A stretch of DNA of 64,000 nt from Paenibacillus sp. FSL A5-0031 (GTDB taxonomy: Bacteria > Bacillota > Bacilli > Paenibacillales > Paenibacillaceae). The stretch covers positions 186,001-250,000 of the forward strand of contig NZ_MRTD01000007.1 in assembly GCF_001956295.1 (NCBI RefSeq). The letters are read 5' to 3'. Below the pieces are notes generated by a model. It worked only from the letters and a program-made list of their open reading frames with translations, did no database searches and had not been told where the DNA came from. A program made the position numbers and the translations under genes. Below, piece after piece: positions 47,608 to 56,677 of this stretch (its first letter is position 1; the number at the start of each line of letters is the position of its first letter).

Positions 47608-49497
47608 ATGAAACCGGATTTGAGGGAAGCGCTCCAGCAGCGTATCTTGACCGGGGACGGCGCGATGGGAACCTATCTATATCAGATGGGGTTCCCTGTC
47701 GGCGTTTCTTATGAGGAAATCAATACGAACCGTCCCGATGTAATCGAAAATATTCACCGTCGCTACTATGAAGCTGGCGCACGCGTAATTGAGACAAACA
47801 CATTCTCAGCCAATCTTGAGAAGCTCTCGAAATATGGCTTAGAAGACGAAATGGATGCAATTAACCGTGCTGGTGTACGCGCAGCTCGTGCAGCGATCGG
47901 CAATGATGCTTATGTTGTAGGCGCTGTTGGCTCCATTCGAGACGGCAAGCTGAAAAATTTACGAACAGCTAAAGTAATTGAAGCCTATCAGCGGCAAATG
48001 CATGCGCTGCTTGATGAGGGCGTGGATGGTCTTTTGCTGGAAACCTTCTATGATCTTGATGAAATGCTGCTTGCCCTTAAGATTGCTAGAGCAGCGTCGA
48101 ATGTTCCTGTTATTTGCCAGTTTGCAGTCGAGGATGTTGGCCGCACGCAGGACGGGAATGGCATGAAGGGAGCCTTCGATTTACTGCAAGAAGAGGGCGC
48201 TGATATGGTTGGATTTAATTGCCGCAGCGGCCCGAATGGGATTATGAGAGCGATCGACTCGATAACGGGGCCAGTTGGCTTACCATTATCGGTATATCCG
48301 AACGCAGGTATACCCGACTATATTGATGGCAAATATACGTATCCCGCAGGACCTGAATATTTTGCAGAGACAGCCTTGCGCTTTGCAGATCGCGGCGCTC
48401 GCTTGATTGGCGGCTGCTGCGGTACGACTCCTGAGCACATTAAGGCAATTGCCGAGGCGCTAGATGGTTATATTCCGCAGCTCGGACAAGCAGCTGTTCA
48501 TTCGGCTGCAGCAGAGAGAATTGTTGTAAAGCCAGTTGAGAAATCAGCTGATACAGCAGAAGCTGCGCCACTGAAACAAACGGTGCAGGAGCCTAACATT
48601 GTAGATTTGGTTCAGAAGCGCCACACCGTTATTGTTGAGCTTGACCCGCCGCGTGATTTGGATATTCGCAAATTTATGGCTGGTGCTGCTGCTTTGAAGG
48701 AAGCAAAGGCGGATGCGGTTACGATGGCTGACAACTCTCTAGCTGTTACGCGAATGAGCAACATTGCACTCGCAGCGCTTGTCCAGGAGAAAGTAGGCAT
48801 TCGTCCACTCGTGCATATCGCATGCCGAGATCGCAACTTGATTGGTACGCAGTCACATATGATGGGTCTTGATGCACTCGATATCGATCATGTGCTCGCT
48901 GTAACTGGAGATCCTGCCCGATTTGGCGACTTGCCGGATTCGAGCTCCGTATATGACCTTACTTCCTTCGAGATGATTCGTATGATTAAGCAGTTGAATG
49001 ATGGAACAGCCTTCTCAGGCAAGCCGCTTAAGCAAAAAGCGAAGTTTGTTGTAGGCGCCGCATTTAATCCTAATGTGAAGCATTTAGACAAAGCGGTCCA
49101 ACGGCTTGAACGTAAAATTACTTCGGGTGCAGATTACATTATGACGCAGCCTGTCTATGACCCAAGCTTAATTGAGCGAATCGCAGAATCAACGAAGCAT
49201 TTGTCAGTACCTGTATTTATCGGAATTATGCCGCTTGCCAGCGGACGGAATGCCGAATATTTGCATAACGAGGTGCCTGGTATCCAGCTATCTGATGAGG
49301 TTCGCCAGCGCATGGCGGGTCTTGAAGGGGAAGCGGGCCGAGCGGAAGGCGTGCAAATTGCAAAGGAGCTGCTCGACGTTGCTTTGCCGCATTTTAATGG
49401 CATATATTTAATCACACCGTTTATGTTCTATGATATGGGTGTTCAGCTTACCAAATACGTTTGGGAGAAGACTGAGCGTACACAACTAAATAGATAA
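47608..49497 (+). CDS. yitJ: Bifunctional homocysteine S-methyltransferase / methylenetetrahydrofolate reductase (YitJ-like)
   Basis: A two-domain 629-residue enzyme. The N-terminal homocysteine-binding methyltransferase (about 1-300) has GDGAMGTYLYQMG, ETNTFSANL and the zinc site VGFNCRSGP plus GGCCGTTPEHI. The C-terminal MTHFR domain (about 330-620) has IVELDPPRDLDIRKFM, HVLAVTGDPARFG and DYIMTQPVYD. It should supply methionine. ATG 47608 follows GGGTGGT; ATG 47590 and 47599 are upstream alternatives. Its B. subtilis counterpart is preceded by a SAM riboswitch; I see none here, only 30 bases from dapF. Confidence 0.93.
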   Translation: MKPDLREALQQRILTGDGAMGTYLYQMGFPVGVSYEEINTNRPDVIENIHRRYYEAGARVIETNTFSANLEKLSKYGLEDEMDAINRAGVRAARAAIGNDAYVVGAVGSIRDGKLKNLRTAKVIEAYQRQMHALLDEGVDGLLLETFYDLDEMLLALKIARAASNVPVICQFAVEDVGRTQDGNGMKGAFDLLQEEGADMVGFNCRSGPNGIMRAIDSITGPVGLPLSVYPNAGIPDYIDGKYTYPAGPEYFAETALRFADRGARLIGGCCGTTPEHIKAIAEALDGYIPQLGQAAVHSAAAERIVVKPVEKSADTAEAAPLKQTVQEPNIVDLVQKRHTVIVELDPPRDLDIRKFMAGAAALKEAKADAVTMADNSLAVTRMSNIALAALVQEKVGIRPLVHIACRDRNLIGTQSHMMGLDALDIDHVLAVTGDPARFGDLPDSSSVYDLTSFEMIRMIKQLNDGTAFSGKPLKQKAKFVVGAAFNPNVKHLDKAVQRLERKITSGADYIMTQPVYDPSLIERIAESTKHLSVPVFIGIMPLASGRNAEYLHNEVPGIQLSDEVRQRMAGLEGEAGRAEGVQIAKELLDVALPHFNGIYLITPFMFYDMGVQLTKYVWEKTERTQLNR

Positions 49498-49501
49498 ATA
49501 G

Positions 49502-49545
49502 ATGCGAAAACAGCCTTTTTTTGCTTGTTTTCGCATTTTCGCTTG
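49502..49545 (+). terminator. Terminator after the yitJ-like gene
   Basis: TGCGAAAAC and GTTTTCGCA form a 9-bp stem around a T-rich loop, followed by TTTTCGCTTG. The U tract is short, but the stem is perfect. Confidence 0.7.
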
Positions 49546-49822
49546 TTCGTTCGTGAAAAATCAATTAAAATGAATCATGGATACAGATGCCGCACATATT
49601 CAGCGTGGTAAGGACAGGCTGCCTAAAATCGTTTATAATGGCTTCTAAAGCCTGTAACGGAAGTATGTCCGACACTTTTTTCGTCAACAATAGTGCAGTA
49701 GTTCTGTCGGTATTTGGCAAGAACGCGAACTTGTCGTATTCACATTTATAAAATATAAAAGGTATTTGAACATTTGTAGACAGATGCACAAGGGAAGACC
49801 GTAGGCGGAGGAGGAACGAGGC
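49546..49822. other. Intergenic region upstream of remA
   Basis: About 280 bases between the yitJ terminator and remA. The minus strand has a 74-codon frame (49565-49789) with protein-like content but only a GTG start and no Shine-Dalgarno, so it is not called. On the plus strand there must be a promoter for the remA-gmk-rpoZ operon. TTGTCG ... TATAAA (near 49733-49756, about 16 bases apart) is a candidate pair. Confidence 0.35.
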
Positions 49823-50083
49823 TTGGCTATTAAACTTATTAATATCGGATTTGGTAATATTGTATCTGCAAATCGCATTATATCAATCGTAAGCCCTGAA
49901 TCGGCTCCGATTAAAAGGATCATTCAAGAAGCGCGTGACCGACATATGCTGATCGATGCTACATATGGTCGTCGCACACGGGCTGTTATTATTACGGATA
50001 GTGATCATGTGATTTTATCGGCGGTTCAGCCAGAAACAGTTGCGCACCGATTATCCACTAAGGACGACGATAACGACGAATAG
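49823..50083 (+). CDS. remA: Extracellular matrix regulator RemA (DUF370)
   Basis: Small DNA-binding regulator that in B. subtilis activates biofilm matrix and osmoprotection genes. The start is TTG after [27 protein letters not shown], then [20 protein letters not shown] and [20 protein letters not shown] are nearly invariant across the family. Length 86 aa. First gene of the remA-gmk-rpoZ unit, in the same order as Bacillus. Confidence 0.95.
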   Translation: MAIKLINIGFGNIVSANRIISIVSPESAPIKRIIQEARDRHMLIDATYGRRTRAVIITDSDHVILSAVQPETVAHRLSTKDDDNDE

Positions 50084-50096
50084 TACGGGGAGTAAT

Positions 50097-50714
50097 ATGG
50101 ATAAGGGATTGTTAATTGTATTGTCCGGCCCTTCAGGGGTTGGCAAAGGAACGGTTTGTTCGGTTCTTCGCAACAAGGTTCCTGAGCTGGTTTATTCTGT
50201 GTCGGCGACGACCAGGCTACCGCGTCAGGGTGAAGTAGATGGCGTGAATTATTTTTTCAAAAGCAGAGAGCAGTTCCAAGATATGATTGCGCGTGACGCA
50301 CTTTTGGAGCATGCTGAATATGTTGGTAATTACTACGGTACACCGCGTGATTTCGTTGAACGCACTTTAGAAAGCGGCAAGGATGTTATTTTGGAGATCG
50401 AGGTACAGGGAGCGCTTAAGGTGAAACAAAAGTTTCCTGATGGTATTTTCGTATTTCTATTGCCACCATCTTTGGATGAGCTGAAGCAGCGAATTACCGG
50501 ACGTGGTACTGAATCTTTGGATACGATCAATAATCGCATGTCTGTGGCCGTTGAAGAAATGAATTTGCTCGGTCACTACGACTATGCGGTATTGAATGAT
50601 GAGATAGATGCTGCATGCGATCGTATTCGCAGCATCATGATTGCAGAGCATTGCCGCAGAGAAAGATATTTACCTTACGTTTCGGGAATGGTTGCCGCAA
50701 TTGAGAAAGCATGA
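50097..50714 (+). CDS. gmk: Guanylate kinase
   Basis: Phosphorylates GMP to [17 protein letters not shown] is the P-loop. [19 protein letters not shown] [15 protein letters not shown] is the GMP-binding region, and [20 protein letters not shown] follows. ATG 50097 is used, with GGGGAG just upstream; the frame upstream is the remA overlap. 205 aa, normal. 13 bases after remA, 16 before rpoZ. Confidence 0.95.
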   Translation: MDKGLLIVLSGPSGVGKGTVCSVLRNKVPELVYSVSATTRLPRQGEVDGVNYFFKSREQFQDMIARDALLEHAEYVGNYYGTPRDFVERTLESGKDVILEIEVQGALKVKQKFPDGIFVFLLPPSLDELKQRITGRGTESLDTINNRMSVAVEEMNLLGHYDYAVLNDEIDAACDRIRSIMIAEHCRRERYLPYVSGMVAAIEKA

Positions 50715-50730
50715 GTGAGGAGAATGAACG

Positions 50731-50940
50731 ATGTTATATCCGTCCATTGATGAAATGGTGAAAAAAGTTGACAGTAAATACACGCTTGTCGTAGCAGCTT
50801 CAAGACGCGCACGCATGCTTCGCAACGGAGACAAGTCGGAGCTTAAAAACCCGCGCTCCCGCAAGTATGTTGGTGTGGCACTAGAAGAAATTTACGGTGA
50901 CATTCTCCAAGTGGAAAACCTAGCAACAAAAGAGGATTAA
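50731..50940 (+). CDS. rpoZ: RNA polymerase omega subunit
   Basis: A 69-residue omega subunit that aids RNA polymerase assembly. MLYPSIDEMVKKVDSKYTLV, then ASRRARMLRNGDKSEL and KYVGVALEEIYGD are the Bacillales omega pattern. GTGAGGAG precedes the ATG. Last gene of the remA-gmk-rpoZ operon, with a terminator right after. Confidence 0.95.
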   Translation: MLYPSIDEMVKKVDSKYTLVVAASRRARMLRNGDKSELKNPRSRKYVGVALEEIYGDILQVENLATKED

Positions 50941-50970
50941 GATCTGTTTTATTATAGTAAACAGAACAGC

Positions 50971-51012
50971 GGAGTGTATACTGGAGACAGTATTACACTC
51001 CTTTTTCTTTTT
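50971..51012 (+). terminator. Terminator after rpoZ
   Basis: GGAGTGTA and TACACTCC, extended by ATACTG/CAGTAT, followed by TTTTTCTTTTTT. Confidence 0.9.
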
Positions 51013-51044
51013 TAATGCGCACAATTTTTGAAAGGAGCAAGCCT

Positions 51045-51227
51045 GTGGATCCCATCTTTTTTGCGATTATAATTATGGTTGTTTTCTTGTTTCTATTGTC
51101 ATTTATTATCCGAGATTCGATAAACTCGTCTAAATTGACAAAGCAAGTGGAAATGCTTAATACAGAGATTCAAATGCTCAGGAAAGAAATCAAAGAGAAC
51201 AAACATATTGTTGATAAGCGAGTTTGA
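51045..51227 (+). CDS. Small membrane protein with coiled-coil tail
   Basis: A 60-residue protein: a hydrophobic helix at residues 2-25 (DPIFFAIIIMVVFLFLLSFI) followed by a heptad-like basic/acidic tail (SSKLTKQVEMLNTEIQMLRK). GTG 51045 is used because AAAGGAG lies 7 bases upstream. The upstream ATG at 51015 would put the ribosome site inside the gene. The next small gene overlaps or follows at once. Function unknown; the layout resembles a membrane-anchored oligomerisation module. Confidence 0.6.
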   Translation: MDPIFFAIIIMVVFLFLLSFIIRDSINSSKLTKQVEMLNTEIQMLRKEIKENKHIVDKRV

Positions 51228-51255
51228 GCAGGTCATAACGTTTCAAAGAGAGGCT

Positions 51256-51468
51256 GTGAGTGCGAGAATGATGGCAGATGAACAGGAGCTCCGCGAAATA
51301 AAAGAGTCATTAGACAAGCTGGATCAACAGGTCAAACGGCTCGTTGCTAAGCCTAGACGCAAACGCTCAGGATGGATGAACTTTGTTATTGGCTTTCTTA
51401 TTGTGCTTGTAGGGATTGGCATGTCAGTTGGAATCTTTGAATTTCTGAAAATGATGAATAACCAATAA
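51256..51468 (+). CDS. Small membrane protein with N-terminal coiled coil
   Basis: A helical charged N-terminal half (ADEQELREIKESLDKLDQQV) and a C-terminal helix (WMNFVIGFLIVLVGIGMSVG), so a tail-anchored protein of about 70 aa. The start is uncertain: TTG 51208 (in the preceding gene), GTG 51256 or ATG 51268. GAGAGG lies just before the GTG. Together with the gene before it, this forms a pair of coiled-coil membrane peptides of opposite topology pattern. Function unknown. Confidence 0.55.
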   Translation: MSARMMADEQELREIKESLDKLDQQVKRLVAKPRRKRSGWMNFVIGFLIVLVGIGMSVGIFEFLKMMNNQ

Positions 51469-51492
51469 TAGTTGATAAGGACGTACATCAAA

Positions 51493-52038
51493 ATGAACAT
51501 AAGCCTACAATCTTTTCCAACATTATCTAAAGGTATAGTATGGGGTTTGGTTGAAAATTGTTTCTCTCTTGATTACGAAGTGGCGGAAGAATCTGTTAGC
51601 AATATTAGCATCATACCTACGGTTGGCGATCAATATGTAGTCATGAAACTTGATGACGGAAGATGGGAACTTGCCGGAGGCACTCTAGAGCCGGACGAGC
51701 ACCATATGGACGCCCTTGTTCGTGAAGTGAAAGAAGAACTTGGTGCAGAATTGGTTTCTTATACGTTGTTTGGCTGCTTTCAATGCCGCTCGTTTGCTGC
51801 TGAGCCATATAGGCCGCATATTCCGCATCCGCATTTTGTGCGGCTAGTCGGTTATGGCGAGGTTAATCTCGTGGAGGCACCGCTTAATCCGCCAGACGGC
51901 GAGCAAGTCATTGCCGTTGATGTCGTGGATATTGACGAGGCAGTAGGCAGGTTCGAGCAAATAGGCAGATATGATATTGCCGAGCTGTACAAGCTTGCTC
52001 ATCAGTTAAGAAAAGCAGCGCTTAATCAAGCGGAATAA
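51493..52038 (+). CDS. Nudix hydrolase family protein
   Basis: A 181-residue protein with a complete Nudix box (GGTLEPDEHHMDALVREVKE then ELGAEL: G-x5-E-x7-REUxEExGU), so pyrophosphohydrolase activity on a nucleoside-diphosphate-linked substrate is likely. The sequence before the box (VVMKLDDGRWELAGG) and after it is not diagnostic of a subgroup. ATG 51493 is used; TTG 51472 is an alternative. AAGGAC lies before it. It is co-directional with the small membrane genes, 24 bases downstream of them. Confidence 0.82.
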   Translation: MNISLQSFPTLSKGIVWGLVENCFSLDYEVAEESVSNISIIPTVGDQYVVMKLDDGRWELAGGTLEPDEHHMDALVREVKEELGAELVSYTLFGCFQCRSFAAEPYRPHIPHPHFVRLVGYGEVNLVEAPLNPPDGEQVIAVDVVDIDEAVGRFEQIGRYDIAELYKLAHQLRKAALNQAE

Positions 52039-52150
52039 AACATAAATTACAGCTTGAAATGTGAATGGATTACTTAGAATTTTCTGCTGCATATGATATG
52101 ATAGAAGCAGTGTTTGCAGGTGCAGGGACGAATGAACAGGAGGGAACGGA

Positions 52151-52675
52151 ATGGACAAATTACGTTATCCAATTGGCAGGTACTCGTTCGAGGGAATGAC
52201 GGTTAAGCAGCGTGAACAATGGATTGTGGAGATTGAGAAGCTCCCGGGACAGCTACGAGCAGCTTTGGCAGATTTAGATGAAGACATGTTGAATACGTCT
52301 TATCGAAGCGGCGGATGGAGCTTGCGCCAGGTAGTTCATCATTTGGCAGATGCATCGATGAATAGTTTCACACGATTCAAGCTTGCCCTGACGGAGTCCA
52401 ATCCGACGATTAAGCCTTTTAACGGGGAACGCTGGGCAGAAACCGCTGACAGCCTGCAAGCATCGACAGATATCAGCTTAGCGATTGTAGAAGGTATTTA
52501 TGCACGCTGGGTATTGCTGCTTCGTTCAATGAATGCTTCAGATTTCGAAAAAATGTTCTATCATCCAGAGAAGGGCAGTCAAATTGGATTAGCTTATTTT
52601 CTTGGATTTGTAGCTTGGCACGGCAAACATCATGTTGCCCAAATTACAAGCTTAAGGGAACGCAAGGATTGGTAG
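52151..52675 (+). CDS. DinB-fold bacillithiol transferase-like protein (YfiT-like)
   Basis: A 174-residue DinB-fold protein similar to B. subtilis YfiT, described as a metal-dependent hydrolase or bacillithiol S-transferase. LRYPIGRYSFEG opens the protein, with RSGGWSLRQVVHHLADAS-type VVHHLADASMNS (first metal His) and AWHGKHHVAQI near the end (the other two His). This three-His site suggests a bound metal. GGAGGGAACGG precedes the ATG. Bacillithiol itself is typical of Bacillales, so the assignment fits. Confidence 0.88.
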   Translation: MDKLRYPIGRYSFEGMTVKQREQWIVEIEKLPGQLRAALADLDEDMLNTSYRSGGWSLRQVVHHLADASMNSFTRFKLALTESNPTIKPFNGERWAETADSLQASTDISLAIVEGIYARWVLLLRSMNASDFEKMFYHPEKGSQIGLAYFLGFVAWHGKHHVAQITSLRERKDW

Positions 52676-52729
52676 CACAATTCGTAATTATCAATGACAA
52701 ATAAAGTTACACATTTCAAATAATATAAC

Positions 52730-52770
52730 ATGATAAGCTAGATACTTATTATGCGGCTTATCATTTTATC
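52730..52770 (+). terminator. Possible terminator before coaBC
   Basis: ATGATAAGC (52730-52738) and GCTTATCAT (52756-52764) form a 9-bp stem with a 17-base loop, followed by TTTTATCG. The U tract is short, so confidence is moderate. Confidence 0.55.
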
Positions 52771-52931
52771 GCGTAACGAGCATATCTGCCATTGGGCGGC
52801 TTCTGCCGTTTGCATTTGAAATATAAAATTCGATGTTAACATATTGTGAAAGCAGTTTATATTTCATCATGAAACGGACTATTGCCGCCAAAGGATGGGT
52901 TTTGCTGTTTACGCTTGACGGGAGATACACC

Positions 52932-54143
52932 ATGCTAAAAGGAAAAACAATTATACTCGGCATCACAGGCGGAATTGCAGCCTATAAAGGCGCAGCGCTT
53001 TGCAGCAAGCTGGTGCAGGCGGGCGTTAATGTGAACGTCATCATGACTGAATCGGCAACAAAATTTATAACGCCGCTTACGTTGCAAACGTTATCTCGCA
53101 ATCCCGTATATATCGATACGTTTGATGAGAGAGATCCTGCGGTCGTTTCTCATATTCATTTGGCAGATCATGCGGATTTAATCGTCATTGCTCCGGCTAC
53201 TGCTAATGCAATAGCAAAGCTAGCCGGAGGTCACGCTGATGATATGCTTAGCACAACGCTGCTTGCTGCTACTTGTCCGGTGCTAATAGCGCCAGCGATG
53301 AATGTACATATGTATGAGCATCCAGCCGTTGTCCATAATTTGGAGCTGCTGGCGTCGCGCGGCGTGATGTTTGTTGAGCCTGGCACCGGGCAGCTCGCAT
53401 GCGGCTATGTTGCCAAGGGACGCCTTGCCGAACCGGAAGATATCGTAGCTGCAATCGACTCGTGGTTTAGCAAAAACGGAAAGCTAAAAGGGAAAAAATT
53501 GCTTGTTACCGCTGGTGGAACGATTGAGCGGCTGGACCCGGTAAGATATTTGACCAATGACTCGTCAGGCAAGATGGGCTTTGCAATTGCTGAGGCGGGG
53601 CTGATGATGGGCGCTGATGTAACTTTAGTTGCAGGCCGTACATCGGCAGAGCCTCCTGCAGGTGTTAAGGTCATTCGTGTGGAGTCCGCGCAGCAAATGC
53701 TTGAAGCTGTAACGAGCATCTATGACGACATGGATATTGTCGTGAAATCGGCAGCGGTAGCCGATTATCGAGCGGTGCATGTGAGCGATCAGAAGATGAA
53801 GAAAAAAGGCGAGAAGCTCGTACTTGAGCTAGAGCGTACAACGGATATTTTGGAGACATTGGGACAGCACAAGCAGAAGCAGTTTCTTGTTGGTTTTGCG
53901 GCAGAAACGGAGCAGATCGAGCATTATGCGATGGACAAGCTGCGCCGCAAGCATTGCGACCTCATCGTTGCTAATGATGTAAGCAAGGACGGAGCAGGCT
54001 TTAACGGTGATACCAATATTGTGCAAGTATATGGCGCAGAAGGACTTGTGGAGAAGATGCCGCTATTGTCTAAGCGCGAGGTTGCGAATCGCTTGCTGGA
54101 GTTGATTGCAGGGCGGCTAGTGTCTCCTGGAGGGAACGGCTAA
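52932..54143 (+). CDS. coaBC: Bifunctional phosphopantothenoylcysteine decarboxylase/synthetase
   Basis: Two steps of coenzyme A synthesis. The flavoprotein CoaC part (about 1-190) has GITGGIAAYKGAAL, HIHLADHADLIVIAPATANA with the catalytic His, and PAMNVHMYEHPAV. The CoaB part has LLVTAGGTIERLDPVRYLTN, AAVADYRA and a Lys-rich region. The 403-residue form from ATG 52932 is chosen because GGGAGA precedes it and 33 upstream codons are not conserved. The stop overlaps the priA start by one base (TAATG). Confidence 0.94.
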   Translation: MLKGKTIILGITGGIAAYKGAALCSKLVQAGVNVNVIMTESATKFITPLTLQTLSRNPVYIDTFDERDPAVVSHIHLADHADLIVIAPATANAIAKLAGGHADDMLSTTLLAATCPVLIAPAMNVHMYEHPAVVHNLELLASRGVMFVEPGTGQLACGYVAKGRLAEPEDIVAAIDSWFSKNGKLKGKKLLVTAGGTIERLDPVRYLTNDSSGKMGFAIAEAGLMMGADVTLVAGRTSAEPPAGVKVIRVESAQQMLEAVTSIYDDMDIVVKSAAVADYRAVHVSDQKMKKKGEKLVLELERTTDILETLGQHKQKQFLVGFAAETEQIEHYAMDKLRRKHCDLIVANDVSKDGAGFNGDTNIVQVYGAEGLVEKMPLLSKREVANRLLELIAGRLVSPGGNG

Positions 54144-56635
54144 TGATTGCTAAAGTAATTGTTGACGTGCCGAGCCGCCAGACGGATCGGCCGTTTGACT
54201 ATGAAGTGCCTGCAGCCTTTGAAGATTGGATTGAAGTCGGCAGCCGCGTTGGCGTTCCTTTTGGCGGCCGCGTCTTGCAAGGATTTGTCACGGAATTGTC
54301 GGAGACGACAGATGTTGCTATCAATCGATTAAAATCGATTTCAGAGCTGCTCGATCATGTTCCGCCTTTATTGCCGGATCTTATTGAACTTGCGAAATGG
54401 ATGAGCGATAAATATTGCTGCTCATGGACGACGGCGCTTCAGGCTATGATTCCCGCAGCCTTGAAGGGAAAGGCAGAACGGCTGGTTGGCATTCAAGACG
54501 AAGAAGCAGCAATGGTGGATCTACCTTCAGCTATGCTGGAGTGGCTAGGCAGCAGCGGACAGCTTGTTAAACTTGAAGTGCTGCTGGAGCGTTTTCCTGA
54601 GCATGCAAAGGCCGTCAAGGCTGCTCTTCGCGAAGGTGTGCTGGTCGAACAAACCTCAATTCGCGATCGACTTGCTGTACGCAAAGTGCTGACCGTATAT
54701 GTACCAGATGACGTGGAGGCTGTACGCGTACAGATGGAAGCCTTGCCTTCTCGTGCGGCTAAGCAGCGTGAAGTTCTTGCCTTTATGCTGGAGCATGGCG
54801 GACCACTGGCGCTGCAGCAGCTGCTCACTTTGGCAGGTGGCTCTGCGGCTAGTGTTCGTTCACTCGCAGAGAAAGGACTGCTTGAGCTTAGAGAGGTAGA
54901 GCAGCAGCGCGATCCTTATGCGGGTAGAGAATTTGAACGAACGACGCCACTAGAGCTGACAGAAGGCCAAGAAGATGTTTATAACCGTATCGTTAGAGCT
55001 GTTGATGCGGGCGAGCCTCAGACGATGCTGCTGCATGGCGTAACGGGAAGCGGGAAAACGGAAGTATATTTGCAGTCGATTCAATTTTGTTTGGAGCAGG
55101 AGAAGCAGGCTATTGTGCTCGTTCCTGAGATTTCGCTGACTCCCCAAATGGTTGAGCGTTTCAAAGGACGGTTTGGCGACGCAGTTGCTGTGCTTCATAG
55201 CCGGCTTTCGAATGGCGAGCGATACGATGAGTGGCGAAAAATTCGCAGCCGCCAAGTTCAGGTAGCCATTGGCGCACGTTCCGCTATTTTTGCACCTTTT
55301 GAACGAATTGGGCTTATTATAATTGATGAAGAACATGAATCCTCCTATAAACAGGAAGAAAGTCCGAAGTATCATGCACGCGATGTGGCGGTCAGAAGAG
55401 CGAAGCAGCATGGAGCGGCAGTCGTTCTCGGTTCGGCAACGCCATCGCTGGAATCCTTTGCAGCGGCAAGCCGGCCGCTATCTGGCCGTGACGAAGGCCG
55501 TGAGCCGGCATTGCTGCCAATGCCTAGCCGTGTAGGCGATAGACCGCTTCCGCCGGTTGCCGTTATCGACATGCGCGAGGAGCTGAAGGAAGGCAACCGC
55601 TCGATGTTCAGCCGATTGCTGCACAGCTCGCTTGCTGAACGGCTCGAGCGCGGAGAGCAATCGGTGCTGCTTCTAAATAGACGCGGTTACTCAACATTTG
55701 TGATGTGTAGGTCTTGCGGCTATACTGCAGCTTGTCCCCACTGCGATATTTCATTGACCTATCATCAGAAATCACGGGCGCTGCGCTGCCACTATTGCGG
55801 GCATGCCGAGCAGGCCCCAACCACATGTCCTTCTTGTCAAAGCGAGCATATTCGTTATTTTGGAACTGGGACCCAGCGGGTTGAGGAAGAGCTCTCGAAG
55901 CTGTTCCCGGGCATTCGTGTTATTCGCATGGATGTGGATACAACTACAGAAAAGAACTCGCACGAAAAGCTTCTGAAGCAGTTTGGCGAGCGTAAAGCGG
56001 ATGTACTGCTCGGTACGCAAATGGTAGCGAAAGGTCTTGATTTTCCTTTTGTTACTCTAGTTGGTGTAATTGCTGCCGATACATCGCTTAATTTGCCTGA
56101 TTTTCGCGCAGCAGAACGAACGTTTCAATTGCTTACACAGGTTGCGGGACGTGCAGGCAGGCATCATTTGCCAGGCGAGGTCGTCATTCAAACCTATGCT
56201 CCCGAGCATTATGCGGTAGTGACCGCTCAGCAGCATGATTACACTGCTTTTGTAAGTGAAGAGCTGCGTCATCGCAGTGCAATGGGCTACCCGCCTTATT
56301 GCAGATTGATTCTCGTTACGATGTCTCATGAGCAGCTGCCGCTGCTTTCCTCCATTAGCGAGCGGTTTGCTTCTGATTTGCGAGAATTAGCGGAAAATGA
56401 AGGCGTCCTTATATCTCTAAGCAGTGGTTTTGGTAGAGCGCTCGAGGTGCTTGGACCAGTAGCTTCGCCGATTTCTAGAATGAAAGATCGCTACCGTTTT
56501 CAATGTGTGATAAAATATCGTGGGAGTATCGATGCATCGGCCCTTGTTCGCAAGGCACTCGTCCCGTTTACGGATGGACCGCCGCAGCGCCAGGTGCAAT
56601 TCAGTATTGACGTAGATCCACAAGTTATATTATAA
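54143..56635 (+). CDS. priA: Primosomal protein N' (replication restart helicase PriA)
   Basis: 830-residue helicase that reloads the replisome at stalled forks. DNA-binding N-terminal domain, Walker A GVTGSGKTEVY (near residue 305), DEEH (motif II), and a zinc-binding insert with four CxxC pairs: CRSCGYTAACPHC, CHYCG and CPSC. Motif VI QVAGRAGR is near the C terminus. Length is normal. Coupled to coaBC by a one-base overlap, as in Bacillus. Confidence 0.96.
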   Translation: MIAKVIVDVPSRQTDRPFDYEVPAAFEDWIEVGSRVGVPFGGRVLQGFVTELSETTDVAINRLKSISELLDHVPPLLPDLIELAKWMSDKYCCSWTTALQAMIPAALKGKAERLVGIQDEEAAMVDLPSAMLEWLGSSGQLVKLEVLLERFPEHAKAVKAALREGVLVEQTSIRDRLAVRKVLTVYVPDDVEAVRVQMEALPSRAAKQREVLAFMLEHGGPLALQQLLTLAGGSAASVRSLAEKGLLELREVEQQRDPYAGREFERTTPLELTEGQEDVYNRIVRAVDAGEPQTMLLHGVTGSGKTEVYLQSIQFCLEQEKQAIVLVPEISLTPQMVERFKGRFGDAVAVLHSRLSNGERYDEWRKIRSRQVQVAIGARSAIFAPFERIGLIIIDEEHESSYKQEESPKYHARDVAVRRAKQHGAAVVLGSATPSLESFAAASRPLSGRDEGREPALLPMPSRVGDRPLPPVAVIDMREELKEGNRSMFSRLLHSSLAERLERGEQSVLLLNRRGYSTFVMCRSCGYTAACPHCDISLTYHQKSRALRCHYCGHAEQAPTTCPSCQSEHIRYFGTGTQRVEEELSKLFPGIRVIRMDVDTTTEKNSHEKLLKQFGERKADVLLGTQMVAKGLDFPFVTLVGVIAADTSLNLPDFRAAERTFQLLTQVAGRAGRHHLPGEVVIQTYAPEHYAVVTAQQHDYTAFVSEELRHRSAMGYPPYCRLILVTMSHEQLPLLSSISERFASDLRELAENEGVLISLSSGFGRALEVLGPVASPISRMKDRYRFQCVIKYRGSIDASALVRKALVPFTDGPPQRQVQFSIDVDPQVIL

Positions 56636-56677
56636 ATAGCTATTACTATTTTAATGAACGTAAAGGAAGGGAATACT

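Noticed and set aside
54950..55411. 153-codon minus-strand frame opposite priA
   Set aside because: Shadow of the conserved helicase domain, with no start signal.
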